This document shows positions 52,060 to 61,854 of a stretch of DNA of 64,000 nt, one piece after another. A program made the position numbers and the translations under genes. The stretch's first letter is position 1. Each line of letters opens with the position of its first letter. The DNA is from Flavobacterium sp. LHD-85 (GTDB taxonomy: Bacteria > Bacteroidota > Bacteroidia > Flavobacteriales > Flavobacteriaceae). The notes beneath the pieces were generated by a model, which was not told where the DNA came from, did no database searches, and saw only the letters and a list, made by a program, of their open reading frames with translations. The DNA is taken from positions 620,001 through 684,000 of the forward strand of contig NZ_JAVFVR010000001.1 of NCBI RefSeq assembly GCF_030929595.1, written 5' to 3'.

Positions 52060-55014
52060 TTAGTTGATTATGATTGATTTGGAGAATTCGCCCTCAGTTG
52101 TCAATACTTTTATTATATAAATTCCATTTACAGGAATACTTGTAGTAAATGTTATTTCTTTTTGTAACTCAGAGCTACGCAATTGTGTTATCAAGATTCC
52201 TGATGTATTAAATATTAAAACTGTTGCTTCTGAAGGATTATTCAATTTTACGTTAATATTGAAATTAGCTCCTGCTTTTGAAGGTACTGGTGCAACAACT
52301 AAATTATCTGTAACCAGAGGTGTATCGGGCGGAAGAATCTCTTGGCATTCTGGAGCTTCAAGCTTAATTTTTTGAACTACTTTATTTGCAACACCATCAC
52401 CTTCAACTATGCTTAAATAGGATGCAGCCTGCCAGGCTAATTTAGTTGTGCCGCTTACAAAACCAGTATGAACTAAATTGTAAATTCCGTTTGGAGTTCC
52501 AAGAAGAGATACAAACCCGTAATAAGCTAATGTAATATCTGCTGCAGCCAGATTTTTAGTTCCAACCAATTGACCATCAACGGTGCATTGCAAAATGCCA
52601 CCATCCATTTCTAATTTAATCTTACTGCCTTTACTAAGCGTTGCTAAAGCAGTTTCTGATGCAACTCCTTTGTTCCAAAAAAACAATTGATTTTGTTTTA
52701 TCAGAACTCCATAATTCATTAAAGCAGTAGTAAGACTTGTTCTTTGATTAATAAAACCAATATATTTATCAGATGTAAAGTCAGTTACAGCCCATTCAAG
52801 ACTTCCCTTTCCTCCTGCTAACATTGCTGTGGTAGTTGCTGTAGTAGCTTGAGTAACTGCGGTTTTTTCAAAATTTGTGCCTATCATTTCTAATGTCAAA
52901 TCATAATCTGCAGCTTCAAGATTTGTCAGCGTCATTTTAGAATCATAAAAAGTGCCTGTTTGCAGGACAGGAGTAGTTCCTGTTTTAGTTAAGGTGTATT
53001 TATATCCTGGCAGACCTTCTTTTATTTCTACATTAATTTTTCCGTTCTGCTGTAGAACACCATCTGCACAAGTAGGATTTATACCTTCTTCCAGAGCTAT
53101 TAGTTTTACGGTTGCATTTTTATATCCAAAAGAAAATACATCTGTACCATTGCCATCAGCGTCCCAAACCACATTATTGAATACTAATTTCTTTCTGCTG
53201 GTAATAATTTCACTAACAGGATAATATTCTACATTTTCAATCGCAAAATCACCTTTGCCTGAGCGATCGATAATTAAGAAACTTTTATCTGTATAACTGG
53301 CAAATTCGGCAGCTTTTGAAGTTTCATAAGAAAGTTCAACTCTTGATCCTGATGCTGCAAATCCTCCATGCGCTACAGTTAATGAGACATCTGTTTTTTT
53401 ATTTTCTAATGAGACTATTCCATAAAAAGATTTATCTACATCTGCCGGTAAAATTGTCAATGTTTTTGTTGTAATTAATTTATTCCCAGCAGTATCATAA
53501 ATATTAATAAAAACACTGTTCTCCAGTTTTTCGATCGTTATTTTGTAGCTGGCTGGTACCGCATACCCGTATAAATTAACCTGAGGTTTAGTATTTTCAA
53601 TAGCATATACATAACCGCTCTGGTCGATTCTTATACCGTAATCCAAAGAGCTGGCTGTACCGTCTTTTGCACCAAATTTTATTATTGTTGCACTTCCCGT
53701 TGGAAAATTTTTAAATTCCATATAGCCGTTCTTCCCCTGCAGGGATGTCTGGGTTACACTATTTCCTGTAGTAGTATTAATTTTATTGGTAAAGGTGGTT
53801 TTCCCAAATTCCGAATTGACTTCTTGACCATTATTATTAAAAAGCAAAGTTTTTTCTTGTTCTGTTGGAGGATGCATATTTGTGACCAGCTTCCATGTTC
53901 TGCTCATTCGTTTAATTCCAGCGATTCCTCCTGTATTCTGAGTTGTTAAAGCTCCATTATCATCTCCCCATACTGCTGTATTAGTATTAGTTAGATCACA
54001 ACCCGGAAATTGCCCCATAATTAATAACCGAAGAGCTCCTGCATTACCCCAAGTTGCGGGATAGGTATTTGAATCATAAGCATTTGAAAAATAAGGGCCT
54101 TCTTCATAACTTGTGGTCGAAAAAGGCTGATCTAGACCACTTGCATCATCACGCATTATTCCTGTGATGCGATTGTTGTAGGTTTTATTTGTACTCCAAT
54201 CCCAAATTAGTCGATCGTCACTAGAAATGTATGAGTTGTTTAGGGTAACTCCATATTTAATAGCTAAATAAGTTTCGGCTTTTCGGCGCTCCAAAGGTGT
54301 TAATACGCGACTGTAAACAAATAGTTCAGGAATATATCCATAAAAATTATTGCTAAAGCTCTTTAATGAATAGGTAGACAAACCATTGACATTATTAATA
54401 TAACCATAGCCTAAAGTTAAATTTGACGTTGGATCTTCTCCCCAAACTGAGATATTCGGCTGCTGATATTGATAGTAGGAGACAATCTTTAATGATGTTT
54501 CTCTAAATTTTGCATCTATGCCTTCACTATTATCAGGATTTCGATATAAATCTTCTCCATAAAGGCTGCCATAATCCAACACCTCTCCATCTCTTTCTGT
54601 GCTGTTTACAACTTTATCATTAGTAATTAAAACTCCTTCGTTTGTCCGGCCTGTAATTCCATATAAAATATTTTCATTATTATAGTACGTCGTCGCATGA
54701 CCAAAAAGTCCTACAATTGTGCCTTGCTGCAAATTGGTCTGATCTAAAAAAAACTGGCGACTTGTACCATCGAAATAAAGAGACGGATTAAAATTATAAT
54801 ATCTAAAATTGACATTTGATACCTCATTTTTGGTATTCCAGTGATTTAATTTTGATCCATTTCCCCCAAAATCCTGCCAATTGAAATATCCATTTGCCAA
54901 ACGGCTTGTTTTAAACCAGACCTGAGCCCCTAAAACTCCGCCAGGAGACTGACTATAAGCTGGATAAATACTAAAAATCAAACTTAAAATTAATACCTTA
55001 ATTATTCTTTGCAT
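52060..55014 (-). CDS. Surface protein with T9SS type A sorting domain
   Basis: 984 residues. The signal peptide ends at 'YPAYSQ'. A laminin-G/concanavalin-like region is followed by a DUF8202-type segment (about 225-330, 'RRKAETYLAIKYGVTLNNSY', 'DRLIWDWSTNKTYNNRITGI'). The C-terminal 75 residues ('LVVAPVPSKAGANFNINV' to 'GIYIIKVLTTEGEFSKSIII') are a type A T9SS sorting signal. It lies 48 bp upstream of the RHS gene on the same strand, so they are likely one operon, suggesting a surface partner or carrier for the RHS protein. Confidence 0.8.
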   Translation of the reverse strand: MQRIIKVLILSLIFSIYPAYSQSPGGVLGAQVWFKTSRLANGYFNWQDFGGNGSKLNHWNTKNEVSNVNFRYYNFNPSLYFDGTSRQFFLDQTNLQQGTIVGLFGHATTYYNNENILYGITGRTNEGVLITNDKVVNSTERDGEVLDYGSLYGEDLYRNPDNSEGIDAKFRETSLKIVSYYQYQQPNISVWGEDPTSNLTLGYGYINNVNGLSTYSLKSFSNNFYGYIPELFVYSRVLTPLERRKAETYLAIKYGVTLNNSYISSDDRLIWDWSTNKTYNNRITGIMRDDASGLDQPFSTTSYEEGPYFSNAYDSNTYPATWGNAGALRLLIMGQFPGCDLTNTNTAVWGDDNGALTTQNTGGIAGIKRMSRTWKLVTNMHPPTEQEKTLLFNNNGQEVNSEFGKTTFTNKINTTTGNSVTQTSLQGKNGYMEFKNFPTGSATIIKFGAKDGTASSLDYGIRIDQSGYVYAIENTKPQVNLYGYAVPASYKITIEKLENSVFINIYDTAGNKLITTKTLTILPADVDKSFYGIVSLENKKTDVSLTVAHGGFAASGSRVELSYETSKAAEFASYTDKSFLIIDRSGKGDFAIENVEYYPVSEIITSRKKLVFNNVVWDADGNGTDVFSFGYKNATVKLIALEEGINPTCADGVLQQNGKINVEIKEGLPGYKYTLTKTGTTPVLQTGTFYDSKMTLTNLEAADYDLTLEMIGTNFEKTAVTQATTATTTAMLAGGKGSLEWAVTDFTSDKYIGFINQRTSLTTALMNYGVLIKQNQLFFWNKGVASETALATLSKGSKIKLEMDGGILQCTVDGQLVGTKNLAAADITLAYYGFVSLLGTPNGIYNLVHTGFVSGTTKLAWQAASYLSIVEGDGVANKVVQKIKLEAPECQEILPPDTPLVTDNLVVAPVPSKAGANFNINVKLNNPSEATVLIFNTSGILITQLRSSELQKEITFTTSIPVNGIYIIKVLTTEGEFSKSIIIN

Positions 55015-55398
55015 AACTTGTGCGATTTGAGTTCTTTTTATATTGTAAGAATTAGATTAAAATAAAATATGTGCAGACAAATTATATTAACGTAATTTTC
55101 TTACAATTTTAAGAATATTTTCTGACATACAAGAATAAAAATTTAAAAATTTTCCTACATAAATAATTGTTGCTATCGAGTCAGTGAAAACTTTAGAAAA
55201 AGTACAAGGCATTTATAATCTTAGGCTCAAAGGATTTAAGAAAAGAAGCGCGAATTGTAAAAACAAAAAAAAGCCCTGAGAACAAAATGTTACTCAAGGC
55301 TTTCCTTTCAAAATATTTATAGGTATTCTTTTCTTACGCATTAAACAAAAAAAAACGCTCCAATGGGAGCGCTTTCTTATTTGCATAAAAATCTAAAA
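55015..55398. other. Intergenic region with two hairpin terminators
   Basis: 384 bp without a gene. Hairpins sit at 55267-55304 (AAGCCCTGAG with CTCAAGGCTT) and 55349-55375 (AAACGCTCC with GGGAGCG, terminator of the barrel gene upstream on the minus strand). The segment before the T9SS gene shows no exact TAnnTTTG box. Confidence 0.6.
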
Positions 55399-55980
55399 CT
55401 AGAAGTTTTTAGAAATCCCGATGTTTACTGTTTTTCCAAAATTGACGAAAAATTTACTATAATCAACATCATCATTATCATAGCTTAATGTTTCATATCC
55501 TAAGCCTCCAATACTAAAATTTAGACCAAAACCTTTCTTCATATTAATAAAAAGAGCTGGAGTAAGACCTGTATAAAAACCATCAGCTTTATTATCTGAC
55601 ACAAGTGATCCATTTTCGTAATTTTTGATTTTTTGATTTTGAAATCCGGCACCCAAATCGGCAAAAACCGAAAAAGTTTCATTCAATGGCATTGTATAAC
55701 GGACAAAAGCTCCTGTTTTAAAAGTATTACTTTTACCTTCACCTTCTCCAAGATTGGTTTTGGAAGATTCTACCGAAAATTCGACTCCGGCGGTCCAGTT
55801 ATCATGAAATTGATATCCAACTTTTGGAGAAAACTCAAAAACATTGTTTTTTGCTGATGCAATTTCTCTGTCGATTTTTTCAGAAGTATAACCAATATTT
55901 CCTCCAACTAAAATTGTTCCCTTTTGGGCATTTGCAAAGCTAACCATAGCCAATGCAAGAATAAGTAGCATTTTTTTCAT
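55399..55980 (-). CDS. Outer-membrane beta-barrel protein, copy 2
   Basis: 193 residues. Signal 'MKKMLLILALAMVSFANAQ', then eight-strand barrel features ('GTILVGGNIGYTSEK', 'FSPKVGYQFHDNWTAGVEFS', 'VFADLGAGFQNQ', 'FGLNFSIGGLGYETLSYDND') ending in an aromatic 'GISKNF', as for proteins inserted by BamA. It is a tandem paralogue of the gene at 56174 and probably a small OmpA/OmpW-like barrel of unknown role. Confidence 0.85.
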   Translation of the reverse strand: MKKMLLILALAMVSFANAQKGTILVGGNIGYTSEKIDREIASAKNNVFEFSPKVGYQFHDNWTAGVEFSVESSKTNLGEGEGKSNTFKTGAFVRYTMPLNETFSVFADLGAGFQNQKIKNYENGSLVSDNKADGFYTGLTPALFINMKKGFGLNFSIGGLGYETLSYDNDDVDYSKFFVNFGKTVNIGISKNF

Positions 55981-56122
55981 ATGTGATATTTATTAAGATT
56001 TCACATACAGCAAACAATTAAAATACCAACATCGAATCGTAATTATTTTCTTAACGATTAATTAAAAACAACTCATTTTAAATGCGTTAAAAATTAAAAT
56101 AACAATAAGAAATGGTTATAAA

Positions 56123-56150
56123 AAAAGCGCTCCATTTGGAGCGCTTTCTG
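56123..56150 (-). terminator. Hairpin between the two barrel genes
   Basis: AAAGCGCTCC and GGAGCGCTTT around AAAT, with a T-run on the minus strand. The same GAGCG hairpin type closes the second gene (55349-55375), consistent with duplication of the gene together with its terminator. Confidence 0.75.
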
Positions 56151-56173
56151 AAATTGAATATAAAAACTAAAGA

Positions 56174-56752
56174 TTAGAAGTTTTTAGAAATTCCAATGCT
56201 TGCTGTTTTACCAAAGTTGAAATTGAATCTGCTTACATCTGGACCGTTGTTATCGTAATTTAATGTTTCATAACCTAAACCACCAATGCTAAAGTTAAGA
56301 CCAAAACCTTTTTGCATGTTAATGAAAAGAGCTGGAGTTACACCAATATACATTCCATCTGCTTTATATTTTGTGTAGTTTGATCCAACGTAATCTTTTT
56401 CAGTTTGATTTTGGAAACCAGCTCCTAAATCTGCGAATACTGAGAAAGTTTGGCTTAATGGCATTGTGTAACGTACAAATGCACCAAATTTAGAACTGTT
56501 TGTTTTGTATTCATTTACACCTTGATCATCTTTTGAAGAAGCAACTGTAAACTCACCTCCAACTGTCCAGTTTTCGTGAAATTGGTAACCTACTTTTGGA
56601 GAAAAAGCAAATTCGTTTGATTTTCTTTCAGCATTTCCGAAATCTCTTGTTTCAGAAGAATAAGAGATGTTTCCACCTACTAATACTGTTCCTTTTTGTG
56701 CGTTTGCAAAACTGCAGATAGCTAAAGCAGCCATCACTAACATTTTTTTCAT
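56174..56752 (-). CDS. Outer-membrane beta-barrel protein, copy 1
   Basis: 192 residues from ATG 56752 (MKKMLVMAALAICSFANAQ). The frame stays open 57 codons further upstream, into the gldA promoter region, but that part is not signal-like. The barrel pattern matches its neighbour ('GTVLVGGNISYSSE', 'FAFSPKVGYQFHENWTVGGE', 'FGLNFSIGGLGYETLNYDN') with the same 'GISKNF' terminus. Tandem duplication is evident. Confidence 0.88.
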   Translation of the reverse strand: MKKMLVMAALAICSFANAQKGTVLVGGNISYSSETRDFGNAERKSNEFAFSPKVGYQFHENWTVGGEFTVASSKDDQGVNEYKTNSSKFGAFVRYTMPLSQTFSVFADLGAGFQNQTEKDYVGSNYTKYKADGMYIGVTPALFINMQKGFGLNFSIGGLGYETLNYDNNGPDVSRFNFNFGKTASIGISKNF

Positions 56753-56875
56753 TTGGGCTTTTATTTTAAAATTTATGTTTCCTTTAACAACAACAGTGCC
56801 GTGAATTAAGGGTTTTATATTTTTTTTAAGAAACACTTTAGAAGGCAAAATGTAGCAATCGACACTATTTCTCGT

Positions 56876-56883
56876 TACTTTTG
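56876..56883 (+). promoter_or_regulatory. -7 box TACTTTTG for gldA
   Basis: Exact consensus match 17 bp upstream of the ATG at 56901. Confidence 0.6.
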
Positions 56884-56900
56884 TAGCAAATAAAAAATCT

Positions 56901-57797
56901 ATGTCGATAATAGTAAACAACATATCAAAAAGTTACGGAACACAAAAAGCATTAAATTCGATTTCTTTTTCGATTGACAAAGGAGAAATTGTTGGTTTTT
57001 TAGGACCAAATGGAGCTGGAAAATCTACTTTAATGAAAATTTTGACTACATATTTATTGGCAGATGAAGGCTCAGCCCTTGTAAACAGTCACGATGTCAT
57101 GTCAGAAGCCAAAGCAGTACAGCGCTCGATTGGATATTTGCCAGAACACAATCCCTTATATTTAGATTTGTATGTTCGTGAGTATTTGGCTTTTAATGCC
57201 GATGTTTATAGCGTGCCAAAATCAAGAATTGAAGAAGTAATTCAACTGACAGGACTGACACCAGAAAGCCATAAAAAGATTGGACAGCTTTCTAAAGGAT
57301 ACCGCCAGCGTGTTGGATTGGCAAATGCTTTGCTTCATGATCCAGAAGTTTTAATTTTAGACGAACCAACTACAGGTCTGGATCCGAATCAGTTAATGGA
57401 AATTCGTAATGTGATTAAAAATGCAGGAAAAAATAAAACAGTTTTTTTATCTACACACATTATGCAAGAAGTCGAAGCAATTTGCGATCGTGTCATAATT
57501 ATTGACAAAGGACAAATTGTTGCAGACAATAAATTAGACCATTTAGTAACTGCCGATAAAGAGCAAGTTATTGAAGTAGAGTTTGATTACAAAGTAGAAG
57601 AACAGCTTTTGGCTAAACTAGAAAACATTTCTTCGTACGTAAATACTCATGACATGACATGGGAATTGACTTTTGTTACAGATAAAGATATGCGTCCTGC
57701 AATTTTTGACTTTGCCAACGAAAATGGATTAAAAACTTTGCAATTGAATCAGAAAAATAAAAACTTGGAGGCTGTTTTTAGAGAAATTACGAAGTAA
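56901..57797 (+). CDS. gldA: Gliding motility ABC transporter ATP-binding protein GldA
   Basis: 298 residues. Walker A 'GPNGAGKST' (35-43), signature 'LSKGYRQRVGLA', Walker B 'VLILDEPTTGLDP', and the H-loop in 'STHIMQE'. The C-terminal extension ('KEQVIEVEFDYKVEEQLLAK') matches GldA-type ATPases. GldA is reported to act with membrane partners GldF and GldG, which are not in this window. A terminator follows at 57817-57857. Confidence 0.88.
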   Translation: MSIIVNNISKSYGTQKALNSISFSIDKGEIVGFLGPNGAGKSTLMKILTTYLLADEGSALVNSHDVMSEAKAVQRSIGYLPEHNPLYLDLYVREYLAFNADVYSVPKSRIEEVIQLTGLTPESHKKIGQLSKGYRQRVGLANALLHDPEVLILDEPTTGLDPNQLMEIRNVIKNAGKNKTVFLSTHIMQEVEAICDRVIIIDKGQIVADNKLDHLVTADKEQVIEVEFDYKVEEQLLAKLENISSYVNTHDMTWELTFVTDKDMRPAIFDFANENGLKTLQLNQKNKNLEAVFREITK

Positions 57798-57816
57798 GTT
57801 TTCAGTTTTTCGGCAG

Positions 57817-57857
57817 AAAAAGCGGTTTGTTTTACAGAAAACAGACCGCTTTTTTTA
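57817..57857 (+). terminator. Terminator after gldA
   Basis: AAAAAGCGGTTTGT pairs with ACAGACCGCTTTTTT with small mismatches, around TTTACAGAAA. Confidence 0.7.
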
Positions 57858-57952
57858 TTTCTCATTCTATCCTTTTCCCTTCAAATCAACAAATTAAGTT
57901 TTTTCTGTAAAAAATAATTATTATTTTTATTTAGACTTGTTATAAATAGTAT

Positions 57953-58165
57953 TATATTTGGCAAATCAAATTTTAAATGCCACGGTATGTTACGTATACT
58001 CCTTACCCTCAAAAAACTTATTCTAATTGTTTCAAATCAAGCAATACATCTTCAAAAAAGATTTTCAGAAAAATTAGAACAAATTGTACTGCAATAATTC
58101 TAATTCAAAAAATTACAAAGATTATGTTCTAAATCTCGGTTTAGAATCGGCCAAATTGAAACAAC
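57953..58165 (+). promoter_or_regulatory. Promoter and structured leader of the TonB receptor gene
   Basis: Exact -7 box TATATTTG at 57953-57960, then a leader of about 200 nt. It holds a 33-codon open frame (57977-58078, MPRYVTYTPYPQKTYSNCFK...) and two hairpins: AATTAGAA/TTCTAATT (58072-58105) and TTCTAAA-TCTCGG-TTTAGAA (58127-58146), the latter 20 nt before the ATG. Whether the short frame is translated is not known. Confidence 0.5.
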
Positions 58166-60286
58166 ATGAAAAAAATTATAACCTCTCTTATGCTTGCTTT
58201 TTCAGTATATGATGGATATTCTCAAACAGAAAAAGAAACAGACAGTATTGTTGAAACCACTATAAATGCTTTAGATGAAATCGTGATTAGCAGAAAAAAA
58301 GTACTATATACTCAAAAATCTGATCGTCTTGTTTTTAATGTAGAAAACAGCATCGTATCTGAAGGCGGGACCGCGCTTGACGTATTATCACGTGCGCCAG
58401 GCGTTGTTGTGTCTCAAGATGGCGATTTGTCTATTCGCGGACAGCAGGGCGTTGCCGTAATGATAAATGGCAAACTGACACAGCTTTCGCAAAAAGAATT
58501 AGCAAATTATTTAAAGGCAACAACCTCATCCAACATCAAACAAATTGAAGTAATCACCAATCCTTCGTCTAAATATGATGCTGCAGGAAAAGCTGGTATC
58601 ATCAATATTATCATGAAAAAACCAAATGCTTCTGGTTTAAAAGGAACCGCTTTTGCCAGTTATGGAAGAGGCCGAAAAAACAGAACCAATTCTGGCTTTA
58701 ATTTAAATTACAATAAAGATAAATGGGGCGTTTTCGGAATTTACAGCTATACTTTCCGCGGTGAAGAAGAACATAAAAAATTCGATCAGACGCAATACAG
58801 CGACCTTACACATCAGGAAATTATATCTAAAAACCATCAAACCTCTATTACAGATGAGCCTTTGACTTCAAATAATTTCAAGATTGGAACGCAATACGAA
58901 GCTTCTCCTAAAACAAATTTAGAATTTTATGTTGATGCCAAAATCGGACGTTATGAAAATATGGCTGATGGAACAAATAAAGTTTTTAATGCTTCAAACC
59001 AGCCCATTTTTGATGCTTTGACTTACAATGACAGTAAAGAAAAATGGTTTGATTATACTTATGCTTTTTCTGGGGTGCATAAATTTAATACCGAAGGAAA
59101 AAACATGTCTTTTGATTTTGAATATGAAACTTCGAAGTTTAGATCTAATCAATTTCAAAGTGCAGATAATACCGCAAATGCAACTGTTGTAAATGACCGT
59201 CGCGGCTATATTCCTTCTCAGTTAAAAGTTTTTACAGGAAAAATTGATTTTGTAAATCCGTTCAAGGAAAAACAATCTATTGAATGGGGGTTTAAAGCAA
59301 GCATTAAAAACAATGATAATCCATCTGTTTATGAATATTATGAGAATAACGAATGGTTAATCGATTTTAATTCAACCAATCATTTTGAATACAACGAACA
59401 GATTTATGCCGCTTACGCGAATTACAAATATCAGCTTGAAAAATTAAACATTCAGGCTGGTTTAAGAAGTGAGTACACAGCAATTGATATCGATCAGAAA
59501 ACACTGAATGAACGGCACAAAAACGATTATTTAAAATGGTTTCCGAGTCTTTCTTTAAAGTATGAATTCACGAGTAATCATTCTGCGCACGCATCATATA
59601 GTAAAAGAATCAACAGGCCAAGTCAGTTTGATTTGAATCCGTTTCGTTTTTATGATGATTCGTTCAATTATTCACAAGGAAATCCGAACCTGATTCCAGA
59701 GATTACACATGCCATGGAAATTGGTTATGCCTGGAAAAGCAACTTTATGGCTTCTGTTTATTTCAATAGCACCAAAGATGTTTTTACGGAGGTTTATAAC
59801 TATAATCCAGACACTAATACAACTGTTACAACGCAAATAAACGTTGACAAATCATACAATTACGGACTTAATATTACCAACACTGCAGAACTAAACAAGT
59901 GGTGGTCTATTAACACACTATTCAATGTTTTTGAAAATAAGTTTATGGGAGACATTTTAAACAGCAATACAATCGATCCGATTATGACATTGAATGTAAG
60001 CGTGCAAAATTCTTTTACAATAACTGAAACCTTAAAAGCAGAAGGAAATGCTCAATATCAGTCCAAATCAAATCTTGGAATTTATCAGAGAGACGGTTTC
60101 TTCGATTTCAGCATCGGAATTTCAAAACAAGTTTTAGCCAAAAAAGGAAACATCAAACTCAATTTTACCGATGTTTTCAATACCAACAATTTTACCATTA
60201 AATCTGCAGTTGCACAAACTACTATTGATAAAAGATATGAGTTAGACAATCGTATTGCAACAATTGCATTTACATACCGTATATAA
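58166..60286 (+). CDS. TonB-dependent outer-membrane receptor
   Basis: 706 residues with a short signal ('LMLAFSVYDGYSQ'). The plug domain begins about residue 35 ('ALDVLSRAPGVVVSQDGDLS', 'VAVMINGKLTQLS', 'IKQIEVITNPSSKYDAAGKA'). A 22-strand-type barrel follows, with the 'SYSKRINRPSQFDLNPFRFY' and 'QGNPNLIPEITHAMEIGY' motifs of the outer-membrane beta-barrel family, and ends in 'FTYRI'. The CarboxypepD-like N-terminal domain often found in this subfamily is missing. The substrate is unknown. Confidence 0.9.
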   Translation: MKKIITSLMLAFSVYDGYSQTEKETDSIVETTINALDEIVISRKKVLYTQKSDRLVFNVENSIVSEGGTALDVLSRAPGVVVSQDGDLSIRGQQGVAVMINGKLTQLSQKELANYLKATTSSNIKQIEVITNPSSKYDAAGKAGIINIIMKKPNASGLKGTAFASYGRGRKNRTNSGFNLNYNKDKWGVFGIYSYTFRGEEEHKKFDQTQYSDLTHQEIISKNHQTSITDEPLTSNNFKIGTQYEASPKTNLEFYVDAKIGRYENMADGTNKVFNASNQPIFDALTYNDSKEKWFDYTYAFSGVHKFNTEGKNMSFDFEYETSKFRSNQFQSADNTANATVVNDRRGYIPSQLKVFTGKIDFVNPFKEKQSIEWGFKASIKNNDNPSVYEYYENNEWLIDFNSTNHFEYNEQIYAAYANYKYQLEKLNIQAGLRSEYTAIDIDQKTLNERHKNDYLKWFPSLSLKYEFTSNHSAHASYSKRINRPSQFDLNPFRFYDDSFNYSQGNPNLIPEITHAMEIGYAWKSNFMASVYFNSTKDVFTEVYNYNPDTNTTVTTQINVDKSYNYGLNITNTAELNKWWSINTLFNVFENKFMGDILNSNTIDPIMTLNVSVQNSFTITETLKAEGNAQYQSKSNLGIYQRDGFFDFSIGISKQVLAKKGNIKLNFTDVFNTNNFTIKSAVAQTTIDKRYELDNRIATIAFTYRI

Positions 60287-60332
60287 ATTTCGTTCTTTAA
60301 ATACCTTGTTTTTGTTTTTTTTTGTGTTAGTC

Positions 60333-60365
60333 AAGAGCCTGTTCCTTCAAACAGGCTCTTCTACT
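60333..60365. terminator. Bidirectional terminator between the TonB receptor and decarboxylase genes
   Basis: AAGAGCCTGTT and AACAGGCTCTT around CCTTCA, convergent genes on either side. Confidence 0.75.
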
Positions 60366-60375
60366 TTTATAAAGT

Positions 60376-61776
60376 TTATAATTCTGAAAGGACTTCTCGC
60401 ATTTCCTCAATTACAAGCTTCACATCATTTTCTGTAGTTCTCCAATTCACAAAAGAAGCTCTTATTCCTTTTTTACCCTGATAAACCGTTGGAGTCATAA
60501 ATACTTTCCCAGTATCATTTAACGCAGATAAAAACTGACTTACTTTTTCTTGATTGTGTTCGCCTTTCAGCGTAAAGCAAACATTATTTAAACGAATTGG
60601 TGCCAAAAGCTCAAAATCATTTTCTATTAAAGCATTTCCAAAATGCAAAGCCAATGCTGTACTGTCTTCAATAATATCTCTAAATCCCTCTTTACCATAG
60701 GCTTTAAGCGAAAACCATACAGGCAGCGCACGTAAACGGCGTGAATTTTCAGGAACAACATTCAAGTAATTAAAATTCTCCAACGGATTTCCTAAATATG
60801 GTGCATTTGAATTTTGAAAAGTTTCAATCTGCAAATTTATATGATCTCTTTTAACCAAATAAAAAGCACTTTCGTAAGGCACATTTAGCCATTTATGACA
60901 GTCAATAGTAATACTGTCTGCTCCTTCCCAACCTTTTACATAATGTTTGTATTTTTCTGAAACCGCAGCAAATCCACCAAAAGCTGCATCAATATGCCAC
61001 CAGAAATTGTATTTGCCTTTTAATGCTGCAATGGCTTCAAAATCATCAAAATCGGCTGAGTTTACCGTTCCTGCACTTGAAATAAGAATAAAAGGTTTTC
61101 CGTTTAAAGTTTTAATTTTTTCTTCTAAATCAGCAATATCCAAAGCTTCACGGTTCCCTTCAATTGTTTTTACAACCGTATAATTTTGGCTTCCAATTCC
61201 TAAAAGCGATAAACATTTTACAGAAGAAGAATGTGGAGTCGCTGTTAGAATATTAATGGGTACTGAAATTCCGTTTTTAGCAAAATCTTTTTCAAATTGT
61301 TTACCAAACCATTGTCTGGCAACACCAAGCGCAGTAAAGTTTGACATTGTAGCTCCTGTAACAAATCCGCCTAAAAATGAATCTGGAAGTTCCAATAATT
61401 GCAATAATAAATTAATGGTCTCAAATTCTATTAATGCCGACGCCCCTCCTTGTGCTTTTACAGCTTGAGTATTTTGATCATAAACAGAAGCCAGCCAATC
61501 TCCCACAATAGATGCTGGTGTTGAACCACCTGTTACAAATCCCCAATATCTTGGTCCAGGCGAAGAAACTATTAGCGGAGCCAATCTTTCATTAAATTCC
61601 TTTAAAGCCTCAATAGATCCTAAACCTAATTCGTTTAGTACCGTTTTCGGGTCGATTGAATAGGTATTCGAGGTTGGAATATTTTCGATATTATTCAAAA
61701 AATCGACACCTTGCTGTTTCGTTTTTTCTAAGATATTCTCAAAATTGTTGAGATCATGCTGTAATATTGAATTCAT
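60376..61776 (-). CDS. PLP-dependent group II decarboxylase-like enzyme
   Basis: 466 residues. The PLP lysine is Lys295 in 'DCHKWLNVPYES', and 'HIDAAFGG' (261-268) provides the cofactor-contacting Asp. The length and layout fit the aromatic-L-amino-acid/glutamate decarboxylase family. The substrate cannot be assigned; members act on aromatic amino acids, glutamate or similar. The next gene upstream is an amino acid/dicarboxylate symporter, so uptake and decarboxylation could be linked. Confidence 0.85.
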   Translation of the reverse strand: MNSILQHDLNNFENILEKTKQQGVDFLNNIENIPTSNTYSIDPKTVLNELGLGSIEALKEFNERLAPLIVSSPGPRYWGFVTGGSTPASIVGDWLASVYDQNTQAVKAQGGASALIEFETINLLLQLLELPDSFLGGFVTGATMSNFTALGVARQWFGKQFEKDFAKNGISVPINILTATPHSSSVKCLSLLGIGSQNYTVVKTIEGNREALDIADLEEKIKTLNGKPFILISSAGTVNSADFDDFEAIAALKGKYNFWWHIDAAFGGFAAVSEKYKHYVKGWEGADSITIDCHKWLNVPYESAFYLVKRDHINLQIETFQNSNAPYLGNPLENFNYLNVVPENSRRLRALPVWFSLKAYGKEGFRDIIEDSTALALHFGNALIENDFELLAPIRLNNVCFTLKGEHNQEKVSQFLSALNDTGKVFMTPTVYQGKKGIRASFVNWRTTENDVKLVIEEMREVLSEL

Positions 61777-61854
61777 AAGTTTATTGTATTAGTTATGTAG
61801 CACAGATTGCGCGGATAAGAAAGGTTATAAAAAATTGTGTGTTTTAAAGAATAG

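Noticed and set aside
56753..56923. N-terminal extension of the barrel gene at 56174 (57 extra codons)
   Set aside because: The extension would cover the gldA promoter and hides a perfect signal peptide starting at 56752.
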